Shown here: positions 56,993 through 64,000 of the stretch, piece after piece | Layout: each line of letters starts with the position of its first letter | Position numbering within the stretch: position 1 is the first letter of the stretch | Assembly: GCA_965247775.1 (NCBI GenBank) | Contig: OZ252031.1 | Span: 2,604,001 to 2,668,000, forward strand | Direction of reading: 5' to 3' | DNA: 64,000 nt | Origin: G965247775 sp965247775 | Lineage (GTDB): Bacteria; Chloroflexota; Dehalococcoidia; Bin125 | The notes under the pieces: generated by a model | The model's database searches: none | Seen by the model: the letters and a program-made list of their open reading frames with translations, nothing else | Told to the model about the DNA's origin: nothing | Made by a program: the position numbers and the translations under genes

Positions 56993-58057
56993 TTAGGCGG
57001 CCGCGGGCCCGAGCCGGACCGGGGGGCCACTCTCCCGGGCGACGATCCGGCCCACGGGGAGCGCTTCCGGCAGGGCGGCGCGGACGCCGTCCGCATCCTC
57101 CGGGGCGACGGCGAGGACGAGGCCGAGGCCCATATTGAAGACCCGCAGCATCTCGGCGTCGTCGATGCGGCCGGCGGCCTGGAGGCGGGCGAAGATGGGG
57201 GGCTGGGGCCACGCGCCGCGCTGGAGGCGGGCGCTGCAGCCAGCGGGCAGCATCCGTGCAACGTTGCCGGGCAGGCCGCCGCCGGTGATGTGGGCGATGC
57301 CGCGGCAGCGATCGAGCACGGGCTGGAGGAGGGGCCAGTAGGCCCGGTGGGGGATCAGGAGGGCGGCGGCCAGGGACGTGCCCAGGACGGGATCGGGGGC
57401 GTTGAGGGCGTCCCGGTCGAGGGCGTCCAGGGCGAGCGCCTGCCGGGCCAGGGAGTAGCCGTTGGTGTGCAGCCCGTTGGAGGGGAGGCCGAGCAGGCGA
57501 TCGCCGGGACGGATGGCGCTGCCGTCGATCTGGCGGCCCTTGCGGACGACGCCGACGATGGTGCCGGCGAGGTCGAAGTCGCCGGGGCGGTAGAGGCCGG
57601 GCATGTCCGCGGTTTCCCCGCCCAGGAGCGCGACCGCGGCGGCGGCGCAGGCCTTGGCGGCGCCGGCCACGATGGCGACTTTGTCGTCCTCGCTGAGGCC
57701 GTTGCCGGCGAGGTAGTCGAGGAAGAAGAGGGGGCGGGCGCCGGCGGTCAGCACATCGTTGATGCAGTGGTTGACGAGATCCTGGCCGACGCCGTCGAGG
57801 CGGCCCGCGCGGCGGGCGAGGAGGACCTTGGTGCCGACGCCGTCAGTGGAGGCGACGAGGACAGGATCGGGGTAGGCGCTGAGATCGAAGAGGCCACTGA
57901 AGGGCCCCACGCCGCCGAGGACCTCGGGGCGGGTGGCCTGCTGGGCGAGGGCGCGGTAGCGGGGAATGAGGCGCTCGTTGGCATCGATGTCGACGCCGGC
58001 GGCGGTGTAGTGGGGGGTGGAGGCGCCGGCGGGCGGCGGGGCGCCGGACTTAGCCAC
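56993..58057 (-). CDS. purM: phosphoribosylformylglycinamidine cyclo-ligase (AIR synthetase)
   Basis: 354 residues. Converts FGAM to AIR with ATP. HYTAAGVDIDANERLIPRYR, VLVASTDGVGTKVLLARRAG, LVNHCINDVLTAGARPLFFL, ALLGGETADMPGLYRPGDFD and HITGGGLPGNVARMLP are family signatures. GTG start overlaps the purF stop by 8 nt. Confidence 0.96.
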   Translation of the reverse strand: MAKSGAPPPAGASTPHYTAAGVDIDANERLIPRYRALAQQATRPEVLGGVGPFSGLFDLSAYPDPVLVASTDGVGTKVLLARRAGRLDGVGQDLVNHCINDVLTAGARPLFFLDYLAGNGLSEDDKVAIVAGAAKACAAAAVALLGGETADMPGLYRPGDFDLAGTIVGVVRKGRQIDGSAIRPGDRLLGLPSNGLHTNGYSLARQALALDALDRDALNAPDPVLGTSLAAALLIPHRAYWPLLQPVLDRCRGIAHITGGGLPGNVARMLPAGCSARLQRGAWPQPPIFARLQAAGRIDDAEMLRVFNMGLGLVLAVAPEDADGVRAALPEALPVGRIVARESGPPVRLGPAAA

Positions 58058-59540
58058 GCGACTCCTCATCGGGGGCGCCGGCGCCAACGACGCTGTAGAC
58101 GGCGGCGTTGGCCACCTGGCGGGGCGAGTCGCCGTTGATGACGTCCTCGCGCTCCAGGGCCAGCTTGTCCATCTCCAGCTGGACCGGGACAGGATAGCGG
58201 CCGGTGAAGCAGGCCAGGCAGTGCCGGTCACCCAGAGCGATGGACTGGACGAGCCCCTCGACGCTGAGGAAGCCGAGGCTGTCCGCGCCGACGTGGGCGC
58301 GCACCTCTTCCACGTTGCGGTCGGCGGCGATGAGTTCGCCACGGGTGGCCATATCGACGCCGAAGAAGCAGGCGTGCCGGATGGGTGGTGCGCAGATGCG
58401 CATGTGGATCTCGAGAGCGCCGGCGGCCCGCAGCATCTGGACGATACGCGGGGTGGTGGTGCCGCGGACGATGGAGTCGTCGACGACGGCGAGGCGCTTG
58501 CCTTCGATGACTTCCCGCAGGGGATTGAACTTGAGGTTGACGCCGAGTTCGCGCAGGCGCTGGTCGGGCTGGATGAAGGTGCGGCCGACGTAGCGATTCT
58601 TGACCAGGCCCTCGGCGTAGGGGATGCCCGAGCCGCGGGCGTAGCCCACGGCGGCGGCGGTGGCGGAGTCCGGCACGCCGATCACGAGGTCGGCCCGGGC
58701 GGGGTGTTCGCGAGCGAGTTGCTCGCCCATGGCGAGGCGGTTGGCGTAGACCAGGCTGCCGTCCAGCTTGGAGTCGGGGCGGGCGAAGTAAATGTGCTCG
58801 AAGACGCAGCCGGCCGGGTCCTCGGCGGAGGCGACCTGCTCGGACTTGGCGCCGTGGGCGTCGAGGGTGACGAGTTCGCCAGGGGCGACGCTGCGGACGA
58901 AGCGGGCGCCGATGTGGTCCAGGGCGCAGCTTTCGGAGGCGACGACGTAGCCGCCGTCGATCTCGCCGAGGCAGAGGGGGCGCACGCCCCGGGGGTCGCG
59001 GGCGGCCATGACGCGATCGGGAGTGAGGAGGACGAGGGAGTAGGCGCCGGAGAAGACGCGCATGAGGCGGGCGAAGCGCTCGCCCCAGGTGCCCGGGGTG
59101 GCGAGCAGGTACTTGCCGATGACCTCGGAGTCGGTGGAGGTGGTGAAGGTGTGGCCGTCACGCTCCAGGGACTCGCGAATCTGGGCGGCGTTAACGACGT
59201 TGCCGTTGTGGCCGATGGCGAGATCGCCGCCGCGGTGGGGGTCCTGGAGGACGAGGGGCTGGGCGTTGCGGGCACGGCTGGAGCCCGTGGTGGAGTAGCG
59301 GGTGTGGCCGATGGCGGCGACGCCGTCCAGGGGGGTGAGGGCGTTCTCATCGAAGACCTGTGAGACGAGCCCCATGCCGGTACGGAGGCGCAGGCCATCG
59401 CCGTCCGCGGTGCAGATGCCGGCGCTCTCCTGGCCGCGATGCTGCAGGGCGTAGAGGCCGTAGAAGGTGAGGCGGGCGACGTCCAGGGTGGGAGCGTAGA
59501 GGCCAAAGATGCCGCAGGCTTCCCGCATCTGGTCGCCCAC
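58050..59540 (-). CDS. purF: amidophosphoribosyltransferase
   Basis: 496 residues; first committed step of purine synthesis. A short propeptide precedes the glutaminase nucleophile in EACGIFGLYAP. Glutaminase signatures: HRGQESAGI and GHTRYSTTGSSRARNAQPLV. The PRPP loop is AVVDDSIVRGTTTPRIVQML. The GTG at 59540 is chosen because GGGAGG ends 6 nt upstream; the in-frame GTG at 59546 overlaps that site. Confidence 0.96.
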   Translation of the reverse strand: MGDQMREACGIFGLYAPTLDVARLTFYGLYALQHRGQESAGICTADGDGLRLRTGMGLVSQVFDENALTPLDGVAAIGHTRYSTTGSSRARNAQPLVLQDPHRGGDLAIGHNGNVVNAAQIRESLERDGHTFTTSTDSEVIGKYLLATPGTWGERFARLMRVFSGAYSLVLLTPDRVMAARDPRGVRPLCLGEIDGGYVVASESCALDHIGARFVRSVAPGELVTLDAHGAKSEQVASAEDPAGCVFEHIYFARPDSKLDGSLVYANRLAMGEQLAREHPARADLVIGVPDSATAAAVGYARGSGIPYAEGLVKNRYVGRTFIQPDQRLRELGVNLKFNPLREVIEGKRLAVVDDSIVRGTTTPRIVQMLRAAGALEIHMRICAPPIRHACFFGVDMATRGELIAADRNVEEVRAHVGADSLGFLSVEGLVQSIALGDRHCLACFTGRYPVPVQLEMDKLALEREDVINGDSPRQVANAAVYSVVGAGAPDEESRG

Positions 59541-59601
59541 GGGCACCTCCCGCTGCGGCGGTGGCGGGCCGGGGCTGGGCCGGCGCGCGTCCCGCGGGGC
59601 G

Positions 59602-59609
59602 AGTGTATC
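59602..59609 (-). promoter_or_regulatory. -10 element for purF-purM
   Basis: GATACACT on the minus strand, about 60 nt before the purF GTG and overlapping the end of the upstream CoA-binding gene. Confidence 0.45.
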
Positions 59610-60063
59610 ACCGGCGTGCGGCTGGGTCGCTCCCGTTGGGCGCTCGGGAGCGGGCGGCGCTCCAGCGCCGATGCTCGACCATGAGGCAGCGGTCCTGCAG
59701 CGCGAGCAGGCCGGCGGCGCGGGCGCGGGCGATGCCGGCGTCGTTGCGGATGCGGAGTTGCAGCCAGACGGCCTTGGCGCCGATGGCGATGGCCTCGTTG
59801 ATGTGGGGGGCGGTGTTCTCGGAGCGCCGGAAGACGTTGACGAGGTCGATCGGGAGCGGGACGGCGGGCAGGTCGGGGTAGACGGTCTCGCCGAGAATGG
59901 GCCCGAGCAGGGTGGGGTTGACAGGGACGATGCGGTAGCCGTGCGCTTGCAGGTAGCGGGCGACGCGGTGGTCGTCGCGGGCGGGGCGGTCGGTGAGGCC
60001 GACGACGGCGATGGTGCGAGCCATGGTGAGGATCGTGTCCTCCGGCTCGCGGGTGGCGGTCAC
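59608..60063 (-). CDS. CoA-binding domain protein (YccU-like)
   Basis: 151 residues, Rossmann-type CoA-binding fold: ARTIAVVGLTDRPARDDHRV, ARYLQAHGYRIVPVNPTLLG, GETVYPDLPAVPLPIDLVNV, FRRSENTAPHINEAIAIGAK and ALQDRCLMVEHRRW. It corresponds to the small CoA-binding domain of succinyl-CoA synthetase alpha. Exact function unknown. Confidence 0.88.
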   Translation of the reverse strand: MTATREPEDTILTMARTIAVVGLTDRPARDDHRVARYLQAHGYRIVPVNPTLLGPILGETVYPDLPAVPLPIDLVNVFRRSENTAPHINEAIAIGAKAVWLQLRIRNDAGIARARAAGLLALQDRCLMVEHRRWSAARSRAPNGSDPAARR

Positions 60064-60088
60064 GGAGCGGCCGGCGTGCGGCTGGGGC

Positions 60089-60772
60089 TCACCAGATGGG
60101 CCCGCGGAGGGGGGCCTCGCTCAGCGCGGTGAATGCCTCCGCGACATCCATGACGCGGTCCAGGCCCTCCTCCTCGCGCTCGCGGGGGACGTTGTAGCCG
60201 CCCAGGCGGATGCGCTTGCCGCTTTTCTTGACGAGGGTCAGGTCCCATTGGGCGATGTCGTGGGCGGGCTCGCCGCCGTCGGCGTGCTGCTGGGCGCGGG
60301 CGACGTCCTCGACGAGGAATTCGCGGATCTTCCAGAAAGGGATCAGCTCGGTGGTGCCGACGCCCAGGCCGAGGAAGCGCTGCTTGACGGAGACGTTGTG
60401 GCCGGCACGGTCGGCGACGATGTTGGCGCCGACGACGGCGTAGACGAGGGTGATACCGGAGAGGGGCAGGACGATCACCGAGACGAGCAAGATGACGGGC
60501 AGCGTCCAGAAGGGGAGGGCGTCCGTCCAGACCACGAGCACGGCCAGGAGCAGCGACGTGAGGGCGATGCCGATCAGGGGGAGGACGACGGTGCTGCGCG
60601 GCGGGCGGAGTTCGATGCGGTCGGGGGCGATGGTGACGATGCAGCGGTGCAGCAGAACCTCGCGGCGGGCGAGAGGGTCGGCGGGGGCCGCCTCCTGGAC
60701 GGTGGCGGTGAGAGCGGAGTCCGCTTGGGCTGTCGAGGCCGGGGCGGCGGCGCGGTCGGTGTGGACGGCCAT
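60089..60772 (-). CDS. membrane protein of unknown function with PH-like region
   Basis: 227 residues. Two adjacent membrane helices (about 70-90 and 97-120; VVLPLIGIALTSLLLAVLVV and LPVILLVSVIVLPLSGITLV) are followed by a beta-rich cytoplasmic region (RAGHNVSVKQRFLGLGVGTT, LVKKSGKRIRLGGYNVPRER). This could be a bacterial PH-like domain, but that is a guess from pattern. A -10 box ends 7 nt before its ATG. Divergent from the 76-residue gene. Confidence 0.65.
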   Translation of the reverse strand: MAVHTDRAAAPASTAQADSALTATVQEAAPADPLARREVLLHRCIVTIAPDRIELRPPRSTVVLPLIGIALTSLLLAVLVVWTDALPFWTLPVILLVSVIVLPLSGITLVYAVVGANIVADRAGHNVSVKQRFLGLGVGTTELIPFWKIREFLVEDVARAQQHADGGEPAHDIAQWDLTLVKKSGKRIRLGGYNVPREREEEGLDRVMDVAEAFTALSEAPLRGPIW

Positions 60773-60779
60773 GGCGACG

Positions 60780-60787
60780 AGTATATC
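60780..60787 (-). promoter_or_regulatory. -10 element, probable leaderless start
   Basis: GATATACT on the minus strand ends 7 nt before the ATG at 60772. No Shine-Dalgarno fits between. Confidence 0.6.
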
Positions 60788-60860
60788 CGTCCCTCCGCGA
60801 GCGGCCGCTGCGGGGATCTCGCGTGGGGGAGGGCGGCTCGCGAGCAGGGGGCGAGGGGAT

Positions 60861-60866
60861 TACGCT
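60861..60866 (+). promoter_or_regulatory. -10 element, probable leaderless start for the 76-residue gene
   Basis: TACGCT, preceded by GAT, on the plus strand ends 6 nt before the ATG at 60873. Back to back with the minus-strand element at 60780. Confidence 0.5.
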
Positions 60867-60872
60867 CGGGGC

Positions 60873-61103
60873 ATGGATCGGACGCGATTGACCGGGGCAC
60901 TGCTGATGGCGCTGATGGTGCTGCAGGCGCTGCTGTTTCTGGTGGGGGTGCTGCGCCGGAGCTACGCGGCGCTGGCCTTGCCGCTGGGGCTGCTGGTGGG
61001 GGTGGGCTCGGCGCTGGGGTTCTGGGTGGGCTGGACGCTGCTCTCGATGGAGGACGACCTGGCCGGGCTGGAGTACGAGGCGGAGCCGTTTACGCCGGAA
61101 TAG
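60873..61103 (+). CDS. 76-residue membrane protein
   Basis: Two hydrophobic helices: LTGALLMALMVLQALLFLVG and LALPLGLLVGVGSALGFWVG. They are joined by a short basic loop (VLRRSYA) and followed by an acidic tail (EDDLAGLEYEAEPFTPE). No family recognised. G-ending codons match other plus-strand genes, which supports it being real. Overlaps the convergent folK stop by 14 nt. Confidence 0.65.
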   Translation: MDRTRLTGALLMALMVLQALLFLVGVLRRSYAALALPLGLLVGVGSALGFWVGWTLLSMEDDLAGLEYEAEPFTPE

Positions 61104-61641
61104 GATCATCGCCGGCGATGGCCCATCGCGGCCCGGCGACGCGGCGTAGCCCCTCTCGCCCAATCTCCGCCAGCGCCTGCCCGACGCTGTGGGACCAGCC
61201 GGGCGGGACGCGGTCCCGATCCAGGTCGGCGAGGGGGCGGAGGACGAAGTTGCGCTCGGCCATGCGGGGGTGGGGGACGGTCAGGCGCTCCTCGCGGATG
61301 ATGGCGTCGCCGTAAAGGAGGATGTCGAGGTCGAGGGGGCGGGGGCCCCAGAGTGGTCCTTGCTCGCGCCCCGCCGCCCGCTCGATCGCTTTGAGGCAGT
61401 CGAGCAGGGCCAGGGGGGCGAGGGCCGTCTCCGCCAGCAGCACGGCGTTGAGGAAAGCAGGCTGGTCGCTGACACCCCAGGGGGCCGACTCGTAGAGGGG
61501 CGAGAGACGCCGGACGAGGACGGCCGGGGGCAGCGCCGCGACGCCGCGCCGCAGATGCGCGTGACGATCACCGAGGTTGCCGCCGAGCGCGATCGCGACC
61601 TCGACGGGAGAGGCGACCTCGCCGGAGGGGAGGTCAGCCAT
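61090..61641 (-). CDS. folK: HPPK, 2-amino-4-hydroxy-6-hydroxymethyldihydropteridine diphosphokinase
   Basis: 183 residues. Pyrophosphorylates the pterin for dihydropteroate synthase. VAIALGGNLGDRHAHLRRGV, SPLYESAPWGVSDQPAFLNA and WGPRPLDLDILLYGDAIIRE with the Mg-binding Asp pair, then LTVPHPRMAERNFVLRPLAD. Start overlaps the folP stop by 8 nt. Confidence 0.96.
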   Translation of the reverse strand: MADLPSGEVASPVEVAIALGGNLGDRHAHLRRGVAALPPAVLVRRLSPLYESAPWGVSDQPAFLNAVLLAETALAPLALLDCLKAIERAAGREQGPLWGPRPLDLDILLYGDAIIREERLTVPHPRMAERNFVLRPLADLDRDRVPPGWSHSVGQALAEIGREGLRRVAGPRWAIAGDDPIPA

Positions 61642-62503
61642 CGTTGGGGGGCTCCCAGCCGCGCACGATGGCGTCGCTCATGCGGGCGACGCGGACCATG
61701 GCCCGCACGTCGTGGACGCGGACGATGTCGGCGCCGTGGGCGATGGCTAGGGCGACGGTGGCGGCCGTGCCTTCGAGGCGCTCCGCAACGGGCAGGTTGA
61801 GGACACGCCCAATGGTGCTCTTGCGCGAGGTGCCGGTGAGGAGCGGGCGGCCGAGGTCGCGCAGCTCGCCGAGCCGGCGCAGCATCTCCAGGTTCTCCTG
61901 GGGGCGCCAGCCGAAGCCGAAGCCGGGGTCCAGGATGAGGCGTTGGGCGGGGATGCCGGCCGCCTCCGCGACGGCGCAGCCGGCGCTGAGGCCGGCGCGG
62001 ATGTCGCCGATGACGTCGTGGAAGGGGCGGTTGCGCTGGTTGTGCATGAGCACAATGTGGGCGCGCGCTTCGGCGGCGGCTCGCACGAGGGCGGGGTCGC
62101 CGCGCAGGCCGGTGACGTCGTTGACGATGGTCGCACCCGCCGCCAGCGCCGCCCGCGCGACCTCGCCCTTGGTCGTATCGACGCTGAGGGGCACGTCCGC
62201 CGCGCGGGAGAGGCGCTGAATGAGGGGGAGGAGGCGGGCCAGCTCGCCGGCGGCGTCGACGGGGCGGAAGCCGGGGCGGGTGGACTCGGCGCCGACGTCC
62301 AGGAGGTCGGCACCCTCCGCGACCATGGCCAGGCCCAGGCGCAGAGCGGCGTCCCCGTCGGCACCGAGGCCGTCGCCGGAGAAGGAATCGTCGGTGCAAT
62401 TGATCACGCCCATCACGAAGGTGCGGCGGCCCCAGTCAAAGCGGCGGCCGCCGATCACACTGGGCGCGATGGGGACGGGCTGCGATGGGGGAGAGCGGGA
62501 CAT
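61634..62503 (-). CDS. folP: dihydropteroate synthase
   Basis: 289 residues, TIM barrel; joins p-aminobenzoate to the pterin. VMGVINCTDDSFSGDGLGAD, ADLLDVGAESTRPGFRPVDA, SVDTTKGEVARAALAAGATI, LILDPGFGFGWRPQENLEML and TSRKSTIGRVL are typical. The usual NxTPDSF reads NCTDDSF. Overlaps folK. Confidence 0.96.
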   Translation of the reverse strand: MSRSPPSQPVPIAPSVIGGRRFDWGRRTFVMGVINCTDDSFSGDGLGADGDAALRLGLAMVAEGADLLDVGAESTRPGFRPVDAAGELARLLPLIQRLSRAADVPLSVDTTKGEVARAALAAGATIVNDVTGLRGDPALVRAAAEARAHIVLMHNQRNRPFHDVIGDIRAGLSAGCAVAEAAGIPAQRLILDPGFGFGWRPQENLEMLRRLGELRDLGRPLLTGTSRKSTIGRVLNLPVAERLEGTAATVALAIAHGADIVRVHDVRAMVRVARMSDAIVRGWEPPNDG

Positions 62504-62551
62504 CGGCGCTCCGTCCCGGGCGCTCCGTCCCGGGGGTCCTGGGGGCTGGGG

Positions 62552-63151
62552 CTAGGGCGCGAGGGGGGATTCCTTGACGGTGGGCAGGAGACGCACGCGG
62601 CTGCTGCCGGGCGGCTCGGGCACGATCTCGACGGCGATCTCGCGGGCGGCGACTTCGCCCTCGCGGTCGGCGTCCACGATCTGCCAGGCCCGCAGATCGG
62701 GCTCCTCGTGCTGCAGGGAGACGAGCAGCCAGTAGGGCCAGGGGTCTTGGCCGTGGTAGCCGCGGGCGATGCGGAGGTCGGTGGGGGAAGGGCGGGCCTC
62801 GCTGAAGGTGTGGGAGTGATAGATGATCAAGAGATGGCCGCCGGCGTCGTCGACGGCGCGGGAGATGTGGATCAGCTCCGCGGCGGGGATGGAGAAGCGC
62901 CAGCGGGCGACGTTGCCGGTGATGGCGCCGGGGACGCGGCTTTCGTAGTGGACCTGGAGGTCGCCGCCGGCCGGGAGCAGGGCGTCCACGGTGCGGTACG
63001 CGTTGAAGGCGCGGTAGAGCTTGTAGGCGCCGTCCGGGAAGCGGGCGATGATGCCGCAGCACTCGCGCGGATCCTCGGCCCGGGCGTGCGCGACGATCTC
63101 ATCGATGAAACTCTGCGGCAGCGGGACGGTGAGGGGCGAGGCGGGGGTCAC
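62552..63151 (-). CDS. JAMM/MPN-type metalloprotease-like protein
   Basis: 199 residues. The zinc motif YHSHTFSEARPSPTDLRIA (His-x-His-x7-Ser-x2-Asp) and an upstream Glu in DPRECCGIIARFPDG give a complete JAMM site. Bacterial members (Mec+, RadC-like) can trim C termini of sulfur-carrier proteins. Near a sulfurtransferase, so a sulfur-related role is possible but unproven. GTG start chosen where homology begins; further in-frame codons upstream are open. Confidence 0.8.
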   Translation of the reverse strand: MTPASPLTVPLPQSFIDEIVAHARAEDPRECCGIIARFPDGAYKLYRAFNAYRTVDALLPAGGDLQVHYESRVPGAITGNVARWRFSIPAAELIHISRAVDDAGGHLLIIYHSHTFSEARPSPTDLRIARGYHGQDPWPYWLLVSLQHEEPDLRAWQIVDADREGEVAAREIAVEIVPEPPGSSRVRLLPTVKESPLAP

Positions 63152-63202
63152 GGCACTGGGCTCCAGGACGGCAGGCGTATGCAACCGCGGCGTGCGCGGG
63201 GC

Positions 63203-63210
63203 AGCGTATC
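63203..63210 (-). promoter_or_regulatory. -10 element for the JAMM gene
   Basis: GATACGCT on the minus strand, 51 nt before the assumed GTG, in the 73-bp gap to the next gene upstream. Confidence 0.4.
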
Positions 63211-63224
63211 GCAGGTGGCGGGGG

Positions 63225-63641
63225 TCAGGCCGAGGCGCCGTCGTCCGGCTGGGGGTCTTCGGGCGGGGGCTGCCAGGGCCGGATGGGGCCGTCGTCGATG
63301 CAGGCGGCGGGATTGGCCTGCATCCGCACGAGGGCGCGGCTGTGGGGCGGGGCGACGGCGTGCGCCAGCCAGTGCTCGCGCTGGGACTCCGGCACGAGCG
63401 CCAGGAGGTCGCGGAAGCGGAGGTGGATGAGGCGATCACCTTCGACGATGCCGAAGTCGAGGGTGGGCTTGGCGGGGATGAGGAGGCGGCCGATGGTGTC
63501 GCTGCGGAGGAGCTTGGCGCCGGGCGCGGCGAGGGGCTCGCGCAGCACGGCGGCGCGGAAGTGGAGCAGCACGGCGCCGGCGTCGCCGTCGTTGACGGCG
63601 TGCGCGAGCGCCTTGCGGTAGACCGCGTCCTGGTCCGGCAC
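63225..63641 (-). CDS. unknown conserved-looking protein (SseB-like layout)
   Basis: About 138 residues. Visible parts are GAVLLHFRAAVLREPLA, TIGRLLIPAKPTLDFGIVEG, LIHLRFRDLLALVPESQREH and a Pro/Asp-rich acidic tail. No family recognised with certainty. The start is unclear: GTG 63641 is used; TTG 63653 would be 2 nt from the sulfurtransferase stop. Coupling to the sulfurtransferase is likely from spacing. Confidence 0.55.
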   Translation of the reverse strand: MPDQDAVYRKALAHAVNDGDAGAVLLHFRAAVLREPLAAPGAKLLRSDTIGRLLIPAKPTLDFGIVEGDRLIHLRFRDLLALVPESQREHWLAHAVAPPHSRALVRMQANPAACIDDGPIRPWQPPPEDPQPDDGASA

Positions 63642-63655
63642 GGCGGGGGGCAAGG

Positions 63656-64000
63656 CTAGGCGGTGGGATTTTCGATGGGCATGCCCACCATGCTGCCCCA
63701 CTCAGTCCAGGAGCCGTCATAGTTGCGCGCGTCGTAGCCGAGCAGGTAATGCAGGGCGAACCAGCTGTGCGAGGAGCGCTCGCCGATGCGGCAGTAGGCG
63801 ACGATGGGCTTCGAGCCGTCGACGCCTTGTCCCGCGTAGAGCGTGCGGAGGTCGTCGGCGGGCTTGAAGGTGCCGTCCCCGGCCACCGCCTGGGCCCAGG
63901 GGATGTTGGAAGCGCCGGGGATGTGGCCCTTGCGCTGCGCCGTCTCGGGCAGGCCGGGGGGCGCCATGATGACGCCGTTGAACTCGTCCGGGGAGCGCAC
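63656..64000 (-). CDS. thiosulfate/3-mercaptopyruvate sulfurtransferase (3' part)
   Basis: C-terminal rhodanese domain, cut by the right edge. Active-site loop IVAYCRIGERSSHSWFAL with the catalytic Cys and CRIGERSS, typical of actinobacterial and Chloroflexota thiosulfate sulfurtransferases. RSPDEFNGVIMAPPGLPETA, GHIPGASNIPWAQAVAGDG and NYDGSWTEWGSMVGMPIE match the same family. The N-terminal inactive rhodanese domain should lie beyond 64000; GTG at 64000 is internal. Confidence 0.92.
   Translation of the reverse strand: MRSPDEFNGVIMAPPGLPETAQRKGHIPGASNIPWAQAVAGDGTFKPADDLRTLYAGQGVDGSKPIVAYCRIGERSSHSWFALHYLLGYDARNYDGSWTEWGSMVGMPIENPTA

Noticed and set aside
62552..63439. Longer N terminus for the JAMM gene
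   Set aside because: The extra 96 codons are out-of-frame sequence of the upstream unknown gene, and family homology starts only after 63151.

Overview
The window is high-GC DNA from a bacterium that most resembles Chloroflexota (a Dehalococcoidia-like lineage is my best guess). Points in favour are the str-S10-spc-alpha gene order, a split cytochrome b (b6-like plus subunit IV-like) with a Rieske protein, a System II cytochrome c maturation protein, a DnaD/DnaC-type primosome, and many short leaders or leaderless starts. The assignment is an inference from gene content. Almost all genes lie on the minus strand. The plus strand is G-rich: minus-strand genes use C-ending codons and the few plus-strand genes use G-ending codons.

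Layout. 1-2.2 kb (plus): mtnP (partial), a PfkB sugar kinase and a GNAT acetyltransferase, translationally coupled. 2.3-24.5 kb (minus): one long ribosomal superoperon, transcribed rpsL-rpsG-fusA-tuf-rpsJ-rplC-rplD-rplW-rplB-rpsS-rplV-rpsC-rplP-rpmC-rpsQ-rplN-rplX-rplE-rpsH-rplF-rplR-rpsE-rpmD-rplO-secY-adk-map-rpsM-rpsK-rpsD-rpoA-rplQ-truA-rplM-rpsI. A TTGACA-type promoter precedes rpsL. rpsN, infA and rpmJ are absent from their usual places. 24.7-28.2 kb: an accessory patch with a broken restriction-modification gene, a 25-nt homopolymer and a 51-codon gene whose 3' end repeats the 3' end of ccsB. 28.2-39.0 kb: ccsB, a PIG-L deacetylase, a glycosyltransferase, a CelD-type acetyltransferase, folE, a lipid kinase, thrC, a coiled-coil gene, hom, rpsR, ssb and rpsF. 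39-42 kb: glyA, comF and a plus-strand moaD-moaE fusion. 42-46.2 kb: a replication cluster rplI-dnaB-dnaD-(double AAA+ dnaC-like). 46.5-52.6 kb: purQ-purL, a 7TM-HD phosphodiesterase, yqeY and two tiny metal-ribbon-like genes. 52.7-56.9 kb: a cytochrome bc/b6f-type complex operon including a 39-residue membrane peptide and a decayed cytochrome c. 57-64 kb: purF-purM, a CoA-binding protein, folP-folK, a JAMM protease-like gene, an unknown gene and a sulfurtransferase (partial).

The most unusual features are: SecY with about 145 extra residues between TM7 and TM8, including a stretch like the flagellar hook IN motif; Ala/Pro/Glu-rich tails on many ribosomal proteins, led by S17 with fourteen 27-bp repeats and S18 with tails on both sides; a tuf gene with a sharp codon-usage break; a helicase-loader-like protein with two AAA+ modules; and a recurrent -10 element (TAnnCT, usually GATAnnCT), several copies of which sit 6-8 nt before start codons and imply leaderless transcripts. 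No rRNA, tRNA, CRISPR array or complete mobile element was seen.
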